NCBI RefSeq assembly: GCF_022606295.1
Contig: NZ_JAHHZS010000028.1
Span: 1-54,569, forward strand
Direction: 5' to 3'
DNA length: 54,569 nucleotides
DNA from: Arthrobacter bambusae
Lineage (GTDB): Bacteria; Actinomycetota; Actinomycetes; Actinomycetales; Micrococcaceae
Part shown: positions 8,033 to 16,346 of the stretch, in pieces
Position numbering within the stretch: position 1 is the stretch's first letter
Layout of the letters: each line of letters opens with the position of its first letter
Made by a program: the position numbers and the translations under genes
The notes under the pieces: generated by a model
What the model saw: only the letters and a program-made list of their open reading frames with translations
Database searches by the model: none
What the model was told of the DNA's origin: nothing

Positions 8033-8563
8033 ATGAAGCTTGAAGTATTCAACAGCGTGGACCGTGCGGACGCCATCGACGTCCTCCGCCCATGCCTCGA
8101 CATCCAGCGTTGGGTGGAGCACGTCGCAGATGCGCGCCCCTTCAACGGCTTGGACTCCTTGCTCGATTTCGCCCGGGAAACCGCCGAACCCTTCACCTCG
8201 GACGAAGTGGCGGCGGCGATGGCCCACCATCCCCGGATCGGCGAACGGCCCAAGGCCCAGACCACCGAAGCCGCGATGTCCCGCTCCGAACAGGCCGGCG
8301 TGGACCCCGGCGATGACGGCGTCGTCACCGCTTTGGCCGAAGGCAACCGCGAGTACGAGGCCAAGTTCGGCCGCGTCTTCCTCATCCGGGCCGCGGGGCG
8401 GACAGCCACCGACATCCTCGGCTCCCTCCAAGAGCGCCTGGGCCACACCGCGGAGCAAGAAGACGTCATCGTGGCAGGCCAGTTGCGCGAAATCGCGTTA
8501 CTGCGCCTTGCCGGCGTGATCAGCGAAGCCAGTGTCAGCAGCGAAGGAGTGCCCAACAAATGA
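8033..8563 (+). CDS. uraD: 2-oxo-4-hydroxy-4-carboxy-5-ureidoimidazoline (OHCU) decarboxylase
   Basis: 176 residues, matching stand-alone OHCU decarboxylases. The signature AHHPRIGER is at 64-72 and carries the catalytic histidine; E-rich GNREYEAKFGRVFLI near 103-117 is also family-typical. It converts OHCU, formed from 5-hydroxyisourate, to S-allantoin in urate breakdown. GAGGAA precedes the ATG. The stop overlaps the start of uraH (ATGA, 8560-8563), so the two sequential enzymes are translationally coupled. In reaction order this enzyme follows UraH. Confidence 0.93.
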   Translation: MKLEVFNSVDRADAIDVLRPCLDIQRWVEHVADARPFNGLDSLLDFARETAEPFTSDEVAAAMAHHPRIGERPKAQTTEAAMSRSEQAGVDPGDDGVVTALAEGNREYEAKFGRVFLIRAAGRTATDILGSLQERLGHTAEQEDVIVAGQLREIALLRLAGVISEASVSSEGVPNK

Positions 8564-8901
8564 GCGTTTCCCAGATCACCACCCATATCCTGGACACCGG
8601 TTCGGGGCGCCCGGCGGCCGGCGTCGCCGTCGTTCTCTCCGTGCGCGACGGCGACAACTGGAAGCACGTGGCGAGCGGTACCACCGACGCGGACGGCCGG
8701 ATCAAGGATCTCGGCCCTGAGAAGGTCGACGGCGGCAGCTACCGCCTCAACTTCGCAACAGGTCCGTACTACAAGGCACAAGGCGTGGACACCTTTTTCC
8801 CGGAAGTGGACTTGAGCTTCACGGTGTCCGACGCCGGCGAGCACTACCACGTGCCCCTCCTGCTCAGCCCCTTCGCGTTCTCCACATACCGAGGCAGCTA
8901 A
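8560..8901 (+). CDS. uraH: 5-hydroxyisourate hydrolase (transthyretin-like)
   Basis: 113 residues, the full length of bacterial HIU hydrolases. The N-terminal ITTHILDT (H9), a central TTDADGRIKD and the C-terminal YRGS tetrapeptide are the family hallmarks; the catalytic residues lie in these blocks. It opens 5-hydroxyisourate, the product of urate oxidase, to OHCU for UraD. No signal peptide, so cytosolic. No urate oxidase gene follows; instead a repeat-rich gap leads to a convergent operon. Confidence 0.95.
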   Translation: MSVSQITTHILDTGSGRPAAGVAVVLSVRDGDNWKHVASGTTDADGRIKDLGPEKVDGGSYRLNFATGPYYKAQGVDTFFPEVDLSFTVSDAGEHYHVPLLLSPFAFSTYRGS

Positions 8902-8907
8902 CCTGTC

Positions 8908-9028
8908 CCATCGATTGCTCCCCACCGGCTCCCAACCTTCGCAAGCTCAGGTCGGGGCCCTCGCCGGCGTGGGCCTACGTAACAGTCGTTTTCAGGCTCC
9001 AAAAGGACCGTTACGGAGCAATCGATGG
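8908..9028. repeat. Nested inverted repeats in the uraH/SDR convergent gap
   Basis: Outer arms of 14 bp (8908-8921 and 9015-9028) are exact reverse complements. Inside, CGTAACAGTCGTTTT and AAAAGGACCGTTACG pair over 15 positions with two mismatches around CAGGCTCC. The element fills most of the space between the two stop codons and probably acts as a bidirectional terminator. Its layout resembles the other palindromic repeats in this window but its sequence differs. Confidence 0.75.
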
Positions 9029-9031
9029 AAA

Positions 9032-9814
9032 CTAGTCGATCGGGGTGACGTAGGCTCCCGAGATGCCGCCGTCAACCATGAAGGTCGACGCGGTAATGAA
9101 CGAGGCGTCGTCGCTCGCCAGGAAGGCTACCGCAGCGGCCAGTTCCTCGGGCTCGGCGAAGCGACCAAGCGGCACGTGGACCAAACGGCGGGCGGCCCGC
9201 TCCGGATCGGAGGCGAAGAGTTCCTTCAGCAAAGGAGTGTTGACAGGCCCGGGGCACAATGCGTTGATCCGCACACCCTTGCGCGCGAATTCGACGCCCA
9301 GTTCACGGGTCATGGCAAGCACGCCGCCCTTGGACGCGCTGTAGGAGATCTGCGAAGTTGCCGCACCCATCACGGCCACAAAGGACGCGGTGTTGATGAT
9401 CGAGCCCTTGCCTTGCTCCAACATGTACGGCAGCGCGTATTTGCAGCAGTAATAGACGCTCGTCAGGTTGACCTCCTGGACCCGGCGCCAGGCGTCAATT
9501 CCGGTGTCGAGGATGGATGCATCGTCCGGCGGCGAAATACCCGCGTTGTTGAACGCGATATCCGCGCTGCCGTAGTGGCTCTTGGCTGCGGCGAAAAGGT
9601 CGATGACTTCCTGCTCGTCAGTGACATTGACCTTCACGAAGATGCCATCGACGGCGGCCGCTGCAGCTTCCCCTGCTGCCGGATCAATGTCGGCTATGAC
9701 CACGTTGGCACCCTCCGAGGCGAAGCGCTTTGCCGTGGCCAGGCCGATCCCGCTGCCGCCACCGGTGATAACGGCTGTGCGGTCCTTGAGTCGGTGTGAA
9801 ATGAATTCGGTCAT
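9032..9814 (-). CDS. SDR family oxidoreductase
   Basis: 260 residues, a classical short-chain dehydrogenase. The cofactor loop GGGSGIG is at 18-24, NNAG at 89-92, and the catalytic set is S144, Y158 and K162 (YSASK). The acidic residue ADID after strand 2 suggests NAD preference. AAGGAGAG precedes the ATG. It is the last gene of an operon with an aldehyde dehydrogenase, an amidotransferase and a glutamine-synthetase-like ligase. That context suggests oxidation of an alcohol group on a gamma-glutamylated amino alcohol, with the next gene oxidising the aldehyde (inference). Generic SDR annotation is secure; the substrate is not. Confidence 0.9.
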   Translation of the reverse strand: MTEFISHRLKDRTAVITGGGSGIGLATAKRFASEGANVVIADIDPAAGEAAAAAVDGIFVKVNVTDEQEVIDLFAAAKSHYGSADIAFNNAGISPPDDASILDTGIDAWRRVQEVNLTSVYYCCKYALPYMLEQGKGSIINTASFVAVMGAATSQISYSASKGGVLAMTRELGVEFARKGVRINALCPGPVNTPLLKELFASDPERAARRLVHVPLGRFAEPEELAAAVAFLASDDASFITASTFMVDGGISGAYVTPID

Positions 9815-9857
9815 GGTGATCTCTCCTTGAATGATGGGGCTTCCAAAGTTGGTGGGT

Positions 9858-11222
9858 TCAGTGCGCGATGAAGACGTTCTTCACTTCGCTGAAGGAATCG
9901 AGCGCGTCAGGACCCAGTTCGCGGCCCAGGCCCGATTGCTTGAAGCCGCCGAACGGCGTCGAATACCGGACTGAAGAGTGCGAGTTCACCGAGAGGTTTC
10001 CGGCATCCACTCCGCGGGCCACACGCAAGGCCCGGCCAATGTCTTGGGTCCAGATGGATCCGGAGAGGCCGTATTCGGTGTCATTGGCAATCCGTACGGC
10101 GCCCGCCTCGTCGTTGAAAGGAACGACGACGACGACGGGTCCGAAGATCTCCTCACGCACCGCCGGATTGTCGAACGAGTCGGGCGCCAGGACCGTGGGC
10201 GGGAACCAGAATCCCGGCCCTTCCGGCACCTCGCCTTGGAAAGCAATGGGAGCTCCCGAGGGCACAAATCCTGCGACGGTTTCCCTTTGCCGGGCGGAAA
10301 TCAAAGGCCCCATGACGGTACTTTCATCCGCCGGGTCGCCGACTTTGACAGCCCGAACAGCGGGCTCCAGGAGTTCCAAGAAGCTGTCATAGGCCGATCT
10401 TTCCACCAGGATCCGGGACCTGGCGCAGCAGTCCTGTCCGGCATTGTCGAACGCGCCGCCGGGAGCGGCCGCAGCAGCGGCCTCAAGGTCGGCGTCGGCG
10501 AACACGATGTTCGCGCTCTTGCCACCCAACTCGAGCGTCACGCGCTTCACTTGGTCAGCACAACCGGCCATGATCTGCTTGCCAACCCCGGTTGACCCGG
10601 TAAAGACGACCTTTCGCACCGCAGGGTGGGTGACGAATCGCGCCCCCACTACGGAGCCCTTCCCGGGGATGATCGTCAGCACGCCGTCGGGCAGGCCGGC
10701 CTCGCGCGCCAGCTCACCCAGCCTCATCGCCGTCAGCGGCGTAAGTTCCGCGGGCTTGAGTACCACTGTGTTGCCTGCCGCGAGCGCCGGCGCGAAGCCC
10801 CACGCCGCGATCGGCATGGGAAAGTTCCACGGCACAATGATGCCAACCACGCCCAGCGGCTCGTGGAAGGTCACATCGAGGCCTCCGGCAACCGGGATCT
10901 GCCGCCCGAAGTGCCGCTCAGGAGCCGCCGAGTAGTAGCTGATGACGTCGCGCGCATTGCCCGCTTCCCAGCGGGCGTTGCCGATCGTATGCCCCGCGTT
11001 GCGGACTTCCAATTGTGCGAGGTTCTCCAGATCGGCGTCGACGGCGGCCGCGAACCGGCGCAGGAGCAGTGCCCGGTCCGACGGCGACACTTTCCGCCAG
11101 GTCTCAAAGGCGGCGGCCGCGCGGGCAATCAGCGCGTCCGTTTCGGCGAGGGATGCCAGTTCTACGGTCTGAAGGAATTCTTCGGTGGCCGGATTGATGA
11201 TGTCAAAAGTCGTGGCACTCAC
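9858..11222 (-). CDS. Aldehyde dehydrogenase family protein
   Basis: 454 residues, slightly short for the family (usually 470-500). The general base E231 lies in LELGGKS, and the catalytic cysteine is C265 in AGQDCC. The NAD-binding FTGSTGVGK is near 207-215, and PWNFP near 131-135. GTG start at 11222 overlaps the stop of the amidotransferase gene (GTGA). In context it probably oxidises gamma-glutamyl aminoaldehyde to the acid, as PuuC does in the E. coli putrescine pathway or its counterpart in ethanolamine routes. A succinate-semialdehyde dehydrogenase role is also possible. Confidence 0.9.
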   Translation of the reverse strand: MSATTFDIINPATEEFLQTVELASLAETDALIARAAAAFETWRKVSPSDRALLLRRFAAAVDADLENLAQLEVRNAGHTIGNARWEAGNARDVISYYSAAPERHFGRQIPVAGGLDVTFHEPLGVVGIIVPWNFPMPIAAWGFAPALAAGNTVVLKPAELTPLTAMRLGELAREAGLPDGVLTIIPGKGSVVGARFVTHPAVRKVVFTGSTGVGKQIMAGCADQVKRVTLELGGKSANIVFADADLEAAAAAAPGGAFDNAGQDCCARSRILVERSAYDSFLELLEPAVRAVKVGDPADESTVMGPLISARQRETVAGFVPSGAPIAFQGEVPEGPGFWFPPTVLAPDSFDNPAVREEIFGPVVVVVPFNDEAGAVRIANDTEYGLSGSIWTQDIGRALRVARGVDAGNLSVNSHSSVRYSTPFGGFKQSGLGRELGPDALDSFSEVKNVFIAH

Positions 11223-12013
11223 GCCCAGCTCTTTTCTGTCGCTGTGGTTTCCGTCGAGGGATCGGGGAGCTCAACGTAAAGCCCGCCCTCCCGGTACCTT
11301 CTGGCTGCGTCAATGAATCCTTCAAAGAGGCGCAAGTCGGAAGGATTTTGTTCAGGATGAAACTGAACGCCCAACGCCCAACTTCCCTGGGTGGACTCGA
11401 CGGCTTCCACCGTGCCGTCAGCCGCGCGCGCCGTGACGCAAAGACCGTCAGCCACCCGGTCCAGAATCTGGTGGTGATAGACCGGCGCCGATGCCTTTTC
11501 GCCTAGTAGTTGCGCGCTGATGCTGCCCGGCCGCGTATCGAACTCAACCTCCCCGTAGACTCCGGGAGCAGGTTGGTAGTTGGCCTCCGGCAGCACGTCA
11601 GGCACATGTTGGATGAGGTTTCCGCCCAAGGCCACGTTGAGGATTTGAGCACCGCGGCAGATCGCAAAGAGCGGAATGCCCTTCTCCAATGCGGCCAGCG
11701 TCAACGCGATGTCGTGCTCGTCCCGCGCGGGCTGGCTGCGAGTGCTTGGGTGGGGCTCGGCGTCGTAATTTCCGGGGTCGACGTCGGCGCCTCCCACCAC
11801 GATCAGGCCATCGACGAGGTCAAGGACGGAAGTATCGGTGCCGATGGGCGGCAGCAGGAGAGGGGTGCCGCCTGCCCCCACCACGGCTTCCAAATACGTT
11901 GCTGGCAGCACTGCTGCATGCGCGTCCCAAATCCCCCATTTTGCGTTTTGAAGGTAGGTAGTGAGGGCGATGCGAGGAGGCCGGTTTGAACCTGGAGCTT
12001 GCGTCTGGATCAT
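11219..12013 (-). CDS. Class I glutamine amidotransferase, gamma-glutamyl-GABA hydrolase-like (PuuD family)
   Basis: 264 residues. Nucleophile C119 lies in FAICRGAQ, and H219 and E221 (GVQFHPEQ) complete the triad. VVGGADVDP near 72-80 is typical of peptidase C26 members such as PuuD. The family hydrolyses the gamma-glutamyl amide to release glutamate and the free amino acid. The ATG at 12013 is chosen because the upstream gene ends at 12018; an in-frame ATG further upstream would overlap it. In this operon it would be the last hydrolytic step after ligation and oxidation. Confidence 0.88.
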   Translation of the reverse strand: MIQTQAPGSNRPPRIALTTYLQNAKWGIWDAHAAVLPATYLEAVVGAGGTPLLLPPIGTDTSVLDLVDGLIVVGGADVDPGNYDAEPHPSTRSQPARDEHDIALTLAALEKGIPLFAICRGAQILNVALGGNLIQHVPDVLPEANYQPAPGVYGEVEFDTRPGSISAQLLGEKASAPVYHHQILDRVADGLCVTARAADGTVEAVESTQGSWALGVQFHPEQNPSDLRLFEGFIDAARRYREGGLYVELPDPSTETTATEKSWA

Positions 12014-12017
12014 CGCT

Positions 12018-13430
12018 CTACAGCCTTTCGAAGCCGCGGCGGAGCTCCCAGTCCGTGATGGCGGACTCAAAAGCTGCCAGTTCGACGTCGGCGTAGTTCA
12101 CGTAGTGCCGGACTACTTCCTCGCCGAAGACTTCCTTGGCGATCACGGAGTTGGCGAACAGGTCCCGCGCTTCCCGCATCGTCGTCGGAACGGTGGGAGC
12201 GCCCGAGGTGTAGGCGTTGCCGGTGGTTGCCGGTTCGAGTTCGAGCTCGTTTTCGATTCCGTAAAGACCGCCGGCGAGCATGGCCGACAACGCCAAATAC
12301 GGGTTGACGTCGCCCCCGGGCAGCCGGTTCTCCAGCCGCGCGCTCTGCCCATGCCCCACGAGGCGCACCGAGCAGGTGCGGTTGTCGAGGCCCCAGGCCA
12401 CCGCCGTCGGAGCGAACGAGCCTTTGACGAACCGCTTGTAGGAGTTGATGTTGGGAGCGTAGAAGAGCGTGAATTCCCGCATTGTGGCCAGCACGCCGGC
12501 GATGAAGTGATCGTAGGTCTTGGTGCGGGCGCCGGTGGCCCTGTCCCAGAAGACCAGCTCATCGTCGAGCCCGCGAAGGGAGAGGTGGATGTGGCAGGAA
12601 TTGCCCTCGCGTTCGTTGGGCTTGGCCATGAAGGTAATGGATTGGCCCATGTCATGGGCAATGTCCTTGGCCGCCGTCTTGTACACGGAATGGTTGTCCG
12701 CCGTGGTGACCACCTCGTCGTACTTGAACGCGATCTCGTGCTGGCCGAAGTTGCATTCACCCTTGGCTGATTCCACGGTCATGCCCGCTGCGTACATCTC
12801 GTTCCGGATCCGGCGGAGCAGGGGTTCCACGCGGCCGGATCCCAAGAGCGAGTAATCCACGTTGTATTGATTGGCCGGCGTGAGGTGCTTGTAGTCGAGG
12901 TCCCATGCTTGCTCGTACGAGTCGTTGTAGACCACAAACTCAAGCTCGGTTCCGGCGAGTGCCTTCCAACCGCGCTCGGCCGCCTTGGCCGTCTGGCGCT
13001 TGAGCATGGCGCGGGGTGAAACGGAGACCGGAGTGCCGTCGGTCATGGACAGATCGCACTGGATCAGCGCACTCCCCTCGCGGTAGGGAAGGACACGGAT
13101 GGTGTCCAAATCCATGTCGAAGAGCATGTCTCCATAGCCCTTTTCCCACGAGGAAATGTCATAGCCATCCACGGTGTTCATTTCGGTGTCCACGGCGAGG
13201 AGGTAATTGCAGCCCTCGGTGCCATGCTCCAGCACGGAATCCAGGAAGAATTGCGCGTGGAGTAGCTTGCCCTGAAGCCTGCCCTGCATGTCGGTGAAGC
13301 CGAGAATCACGGTGTCTATGGTGCCGTCGCCGATCTGCGCCTTGAGTTGCTCAACGGTGAGCATCCGGTCATTGCGAGGGTGAGCGGTGGTTTTCACGGT
13401 GTTCGAAATGTCGTTCATGGTGCTGCTCAT
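12018..13430 (-). CDS. Glutamine synthetase family protein (gamma-glutamylamine ligase-like)
   Basis: 470 residues from the ATG at 13430, which overlaps the regulator stop (ATGA) and has AAGGGA upstream. The GS fold is clear: the ATP and metal site GTELEFVVY, the loop GNSCHIHLSLRG, NSYKRFVKGSFAP, and GGDVNPYLALSAMLAGG. The adenylylation-type C-terminus of classical GlnA is absent. The family (PuuA, IpuC, GlnA3/GlnA4) joins glutamate to amines rather than ammonia. Neighbouring SDR, aldehyde dehydrogenase and C26 hydrolase support a gamma-glutamylated intermediate. Whether the amine is a polyamine, ethanolamine or another amino alcohol cannot be read from sequence. Confidence 0.88.
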   Translation of the reverse strand: MSSTMNDISNTVKTTAHPRNDRMLTVEQLKAQIGDGTIDTVILGFTDMQGRLQGKLLHAQFFLDSVLEHGTEGCNYLLAVDTEMNTVDGYDISSWEKGYGDMLFDMDLDTIRVLPYREGSALIQCDLSMTDGTPVSVSPRAMLKRQTAKAAERGWKALAGTELEFVVYNDSYEQAWDLDYKHLTPANQYNVDYSLLGSGRVEPLLRRIRNEMYAAGMTVESAKGECNFGQHEIAFKYDEVVTTADNHSVYKTAAKDIAHDMGQSITFMAKPNEREGNSCHIHLSLRGLDDELVFWDRATGARTKTYDHFIAGVLATMREFTLFYAPNINSYKRFVKGSFAPTAVAWGLDNRTCSVRLVGHGQSARLENRLPGGDVNPYLALSAMLAGGLYGIENELELEPATTGNAYTSGAPTVPTTMREARDLFANSVIAKEVFGEEVVRHYVNYADVELAAFESAITDWELRRGFERL

Positions 13431-14161
13431 TTCAGTAGTCCCTTGAGTAGTGCGGCAGTGGACTCGCAATGCAATTCCATGACGCTCCGGGCCGCTGCAG
13501 GCTCCCCGTCGAGGATGGCCTGCACTATCAATCGATGTTCTTGGTTTGAATGTTCGATGTTCCGCTGCAGGAAGGGGATTTCCGCCAGGAACTCGTGGAT
13601 CTTTGTCTGGATGGTGGTGCTGGCTTTATTGAGCTCGGATGACCCCGCAACAGCGGAGAAAGCCAGGTGAAGGCGGGCGTCCGCTTGCCTGTATTCCACC
13701 GGCGAACCCGCGTTTTCAACCTCAGCCAAGGAATCGGTCAGAAGCCGCCGCTGATCCTCGCTGAGCCGCATCGAAGCCGCCCGCTGGCAGGCTCCCGGTT
13801 CGATCACCGAGCGGAAGATGAGGATGTCGCTCATTTCCTCCTGCCGGTCCTTGTTGTCGAGACGCTCCGGCGGCCGGGCGTTGCCGACCGGTTCCACGAT
13901 GGTTCCGCCGCCCCTCCCACGGACGGTCGTGACGAAGCCCGCGGCGCGCAACGCGCTGATCGCTTCCCGCAGCGTGGCCCGGGAGACCTGCATGCGCTCG
14001 GCCAAATCGCGCTCGGGCGGGAGACGCTCGCCGGTTTTGAAGATCCCCAACTGGATTGCCGATCCCAAGTGCTCGACGCATGACTCGAAGGCCATGTGTC
14101 CGCGCACGGGAAGCAAGACCGTCTCCAGCAGGGGCGATTCAATCGGTTCGGCGAACAACAT
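13427..14161 (-). CDS. FadR-type GntR family transcriptional regulator
   Basis: 244 residues. An N-terminal winged helix-turn-helix (LPPERDLAERMQVSRATLREAI, about 46-67) is followed by a mainly helical FCD ligand domain starting near residue 95, with metal-type residues in the RQADARLHLAFS segment. AAGGAAGG precedes the ATG. It is co-transcribed with, and lies upstream of, the ligase gene, so it probably controls the amine-utilisation operon and possibly the permease upstream. Confidence 0.88.
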   Translation of the reverse strand: MLFAEPIESPLLETVLLPVRGHMAFESCVEHLGSAIQLGIFKTGERLPPERDLAERMQVSRATLREAISALRAAGFVTTVRGRGGGTIVEPVGNARPPERLDNKDRQEEMSDILIFRSVIEPGACQRAASMRLSEDQRRLLTDSLAEVENAGSPVEYRQADARLHLAFSAVAGSSELNKASTTIQTKIHEFLAEIPFLQRNIEHSNQEHRLIVQAILDGEPAAARSVMELHCESTAALLKGLLK

Positions 14162-14219
14162 GGTGGCCTTCCTTGGTGGGAGGCCGCCGGCGAGAACCGC
14201 CGGCGGCCCGCGTGTGTTG

Positions 14220-15764
14220 CTAGTTGAGCAGCTTATCGGCGTCGATCGTCAAGTGCTCCTGTTCGGCACTCGTCATGAACGTCCGGCGCCCCGTGGTGTA
14301 CCAAAGCACGGTGGCAAGGAGGAACACGACCACGACGGCGATCGGCGCGTAGTTGAACGTGTCGATGGTGATGTCTGCGACGGGCGGAAGAACGAAGAGG
14401 ATCACGATGATGGCGACCCACACAATCGCTATCCAGTTGATGATGGGACTCCATTTTCCGAGGTGCCACGGGCCTGGTACGAAGCTCTTGTTGAGCCTGC
14501 GCAGCAACACCGGGGTGATGTACGCGATGTAGAGGCCGATGACGGCGACGCTCGTCACGGCAAAGTACGCGGTGGTGTTGAACAGTGCGGGTGAAGCGAG
14601 CACGATCGCGCAGCCCACGCAGAGCCAGATGGAATTTGTGGGTGTGCCGCTCCGGGCGTTGACTTTGGCCCAGATACGGGAGCCTGGCAGTGCATTGTCG
14701 CGGGAGAAAGCGTAGGTCATGCGTGAGTTGGCGGTCACTGACGCCATGCCACAGAAGAACTGCGCGCCCACCACGATGGCGAGCAGGAATTTCGCTACGC
14801 CAGGGTTGCCAAGTGCATCCAGGAAAATCTGTGCCGGCGGCAAGCCGGTTGGCGTGGCACCTAGGGTGGTGAGACCCTCCTCTGAGCCGTTCGGGATCGC
14901 CGCGACGAGTGAGTAGAGCAGAATCCAGCCACCAATAATGGAGATGACCACGCTCATGACAATCCCCTTGGGAGCAGCGATGGCTGCGTTCTTGGTCTCT
15001 TCGGCAACGTGGGCCGAAGCATCGTAGCCGGTGTAGGTGTACTGCGACATGAGCAGGCCCATAAGGAAGACGTACGGTCCGAAGGTGAAGCCGGTTTCGT
15101 TGTGCCATGCCGTCATCGTCCAGTCGAAGGACTGGTGGCTCGTGGGCATGATCCACAGCGCTGCCACGATGATCGCGACGCCCACAATGTGCCACCAGGC
15201 GGAGACATTGGACAGGAAACTGACAATCTTGACGCCGAAACTGTTCAGCAGGGCGTGGATGATCATCAGGACAACGAACAGCGCGAACGTACCGCCAGCG
15301 GTGGGCTCGACGCCGAAGGTGAGCGCCGCGAAAGCCATCATTGTTGTGGCGCAGCCAAAGTCGATTGCCGCCGTGACGGCCACTTCCCCGAGGAAATTGA
15401 ACCAACCGACGTACCAGGCCCAGGCCCGCTTGTTGCGTTTGGCGAGCCTGCCGGCCCAGAAATAAAGGCCACCGGCTGTCGGATATCGCGAACAAACCTC
15501 GGCCATGGAAAGTGCCACGCACAGGACCAGGAGGCCAACGATCGGCCAACCCACATTGATGGCAGCCGGGCCGCCGGACTTGAGCGCAATGCTGAAGGAG
15601 GTAATGCAGCCAGCCAAGATCGAAATGATGGAAAACGAAACTGCGAAGTTGGAGAAGCCGGACATGCCGCGATGTAGCTCTTGCTTGTAGCCAAGCTCGG
15701 CGAGGGCCGCAGCATCTGCGTCTTGCACAGCCTGCACCTTCGCTGCCGTAGAACGATCACTCAT
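14220..15764 (-). CDS. APC family amino acid/amine permease
   Basis: 514 residues from the ATG at 15764 (AGAAAGAG upstream). About 12 hydrophobic helices are visible. The N-terminal GFSNFAVSFSIISIL and the YPTAGGLYFWAGRLA segment are typical of the GabP/choline-type branch of the APC superfamily. It probably imports the amine or amino acid handled by the operon that follows on the same strand 58 bases later. No signal sequence; inner membrane. Confidence 0.9.
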   Translation of the reverse strand: MSDRSTAAKVQAVQDADAAALAELGYKQELHRGMSGFSNFAVSFSIISILAGCITSFSIALKSGGPAAINVGWPIVGLLVLCVALSMAEVCSRYPTAGGLYFWAGRLAKRNKRAWAWYVGWFNFLGEVAVTAAIDFGCATTMMAFAALTFGVEPTAGGTFALFVVLMIIHALLNSFGVKIVSFLSNVSAWWHIVGVAIIVAALWIMPTSHQSFDWTMTAWHNETGFTFGPYVFLMGLLMSQYTYTGYDASAHVAEETKNAAIAAPKGIVMSVVISIIGGWILLYSLVAAIPNGSEEGLTTLGATPTGLPPAQIFLDALGNPGVAKFLLAIVVGAQFFCGMASVTANSRMTYAFSRDNALPGSRIWAKVNARSGTPTNSIWLCVGCAIVLASPALFNTTAYFAVTSVAVIGLYIAYITPVLLRRLNKSFVPGPWHLGKWSPIINWIAIVWVAIIVILFVLPPVADITIDTFNYAPIAVVVVFLLATVLWYTTGRRTFMTSAEQEHLTIDADKLLN

Positions 15765-15900
15765 GATTATTCTCTTTCTAAACGGAAGGGGGGAACGGGC
15801 CGACACCGCTCGCATCGATGGTGACCCACTTCACACCAGTCTGTCAATGGTCTGACTTCAGACCACAAACCAACCTCCTCGGAACGGTAAGCTGGAAGGC

Positions 15901-16284
15901 ATGGTTTCTGAGGGCGCGAACGCCGACGGCACATCGCAAAACAGCACGTCACACAACAGCCCGGCACGCAACGCCGCGGCAGACAACGGCACTCCGGAAC
16001 GCCGCGGGATCACGGTCCGGCGCGCACCGAAGTTCGTTCCCTTCATGGGCCTGGGCGGGGTGCTCGGCATCATCGTTGCCGCATTCGTTGCCTACGGGAT
16101 CCCCGGCGACGAGAGCTTCGACACCGGGGCGGTCTTCGGGTTCTTCCTTGTCTCTTTTGCCGCTGGAGGCGTTCTGCTCGGTGCCATCGCGGCCCTCGTG
16201 CTCGACAAGGTCAGCGTGCGGCGTTCCCGTCGCGCCGTCGTCGAGTCCGTACCCGACAGCACAGAGGACGACGCCGAGGGATAG
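15901..16284 (+). CDS. Small conserved membrane protein upstream of purF
   Basis: 127 residues. A hydrophilic N-terminus rich in Asn, Ser and Ala (about 1-43) is followed by two membrane helices (GLGGVLGIIVAAFVAYGI, about 50-67, and GFFLVSFAAGGVLLGAIAAL, about 78-97) and a charged tail ending in acidic residues. TAAGCT ends 7 bases before the ATG, so the mRNA is probably leaderless. No catalytic motif is seen and no function is assigned. It lies 62 bases ahead of purF on the same strand. Confidence 0.75.
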   Translation: MVSEGANADGTSQNSTSHNSPARNAAADNGTPERRGITVRRAPKFVPFMGLGGVLGIIVAAFVAYGIPGDESFDTGAVFGFFLVSFAAGGVLLGAIAALVLDKVSVRRSRRAVVESVPDSTEDDAEG

Positions 16285-16346
16285 GATCCCGGTCACAATG
16301 CCGCGTGAGGGAAAGTACCACGCCAACATCATGCGACAATTGACCA

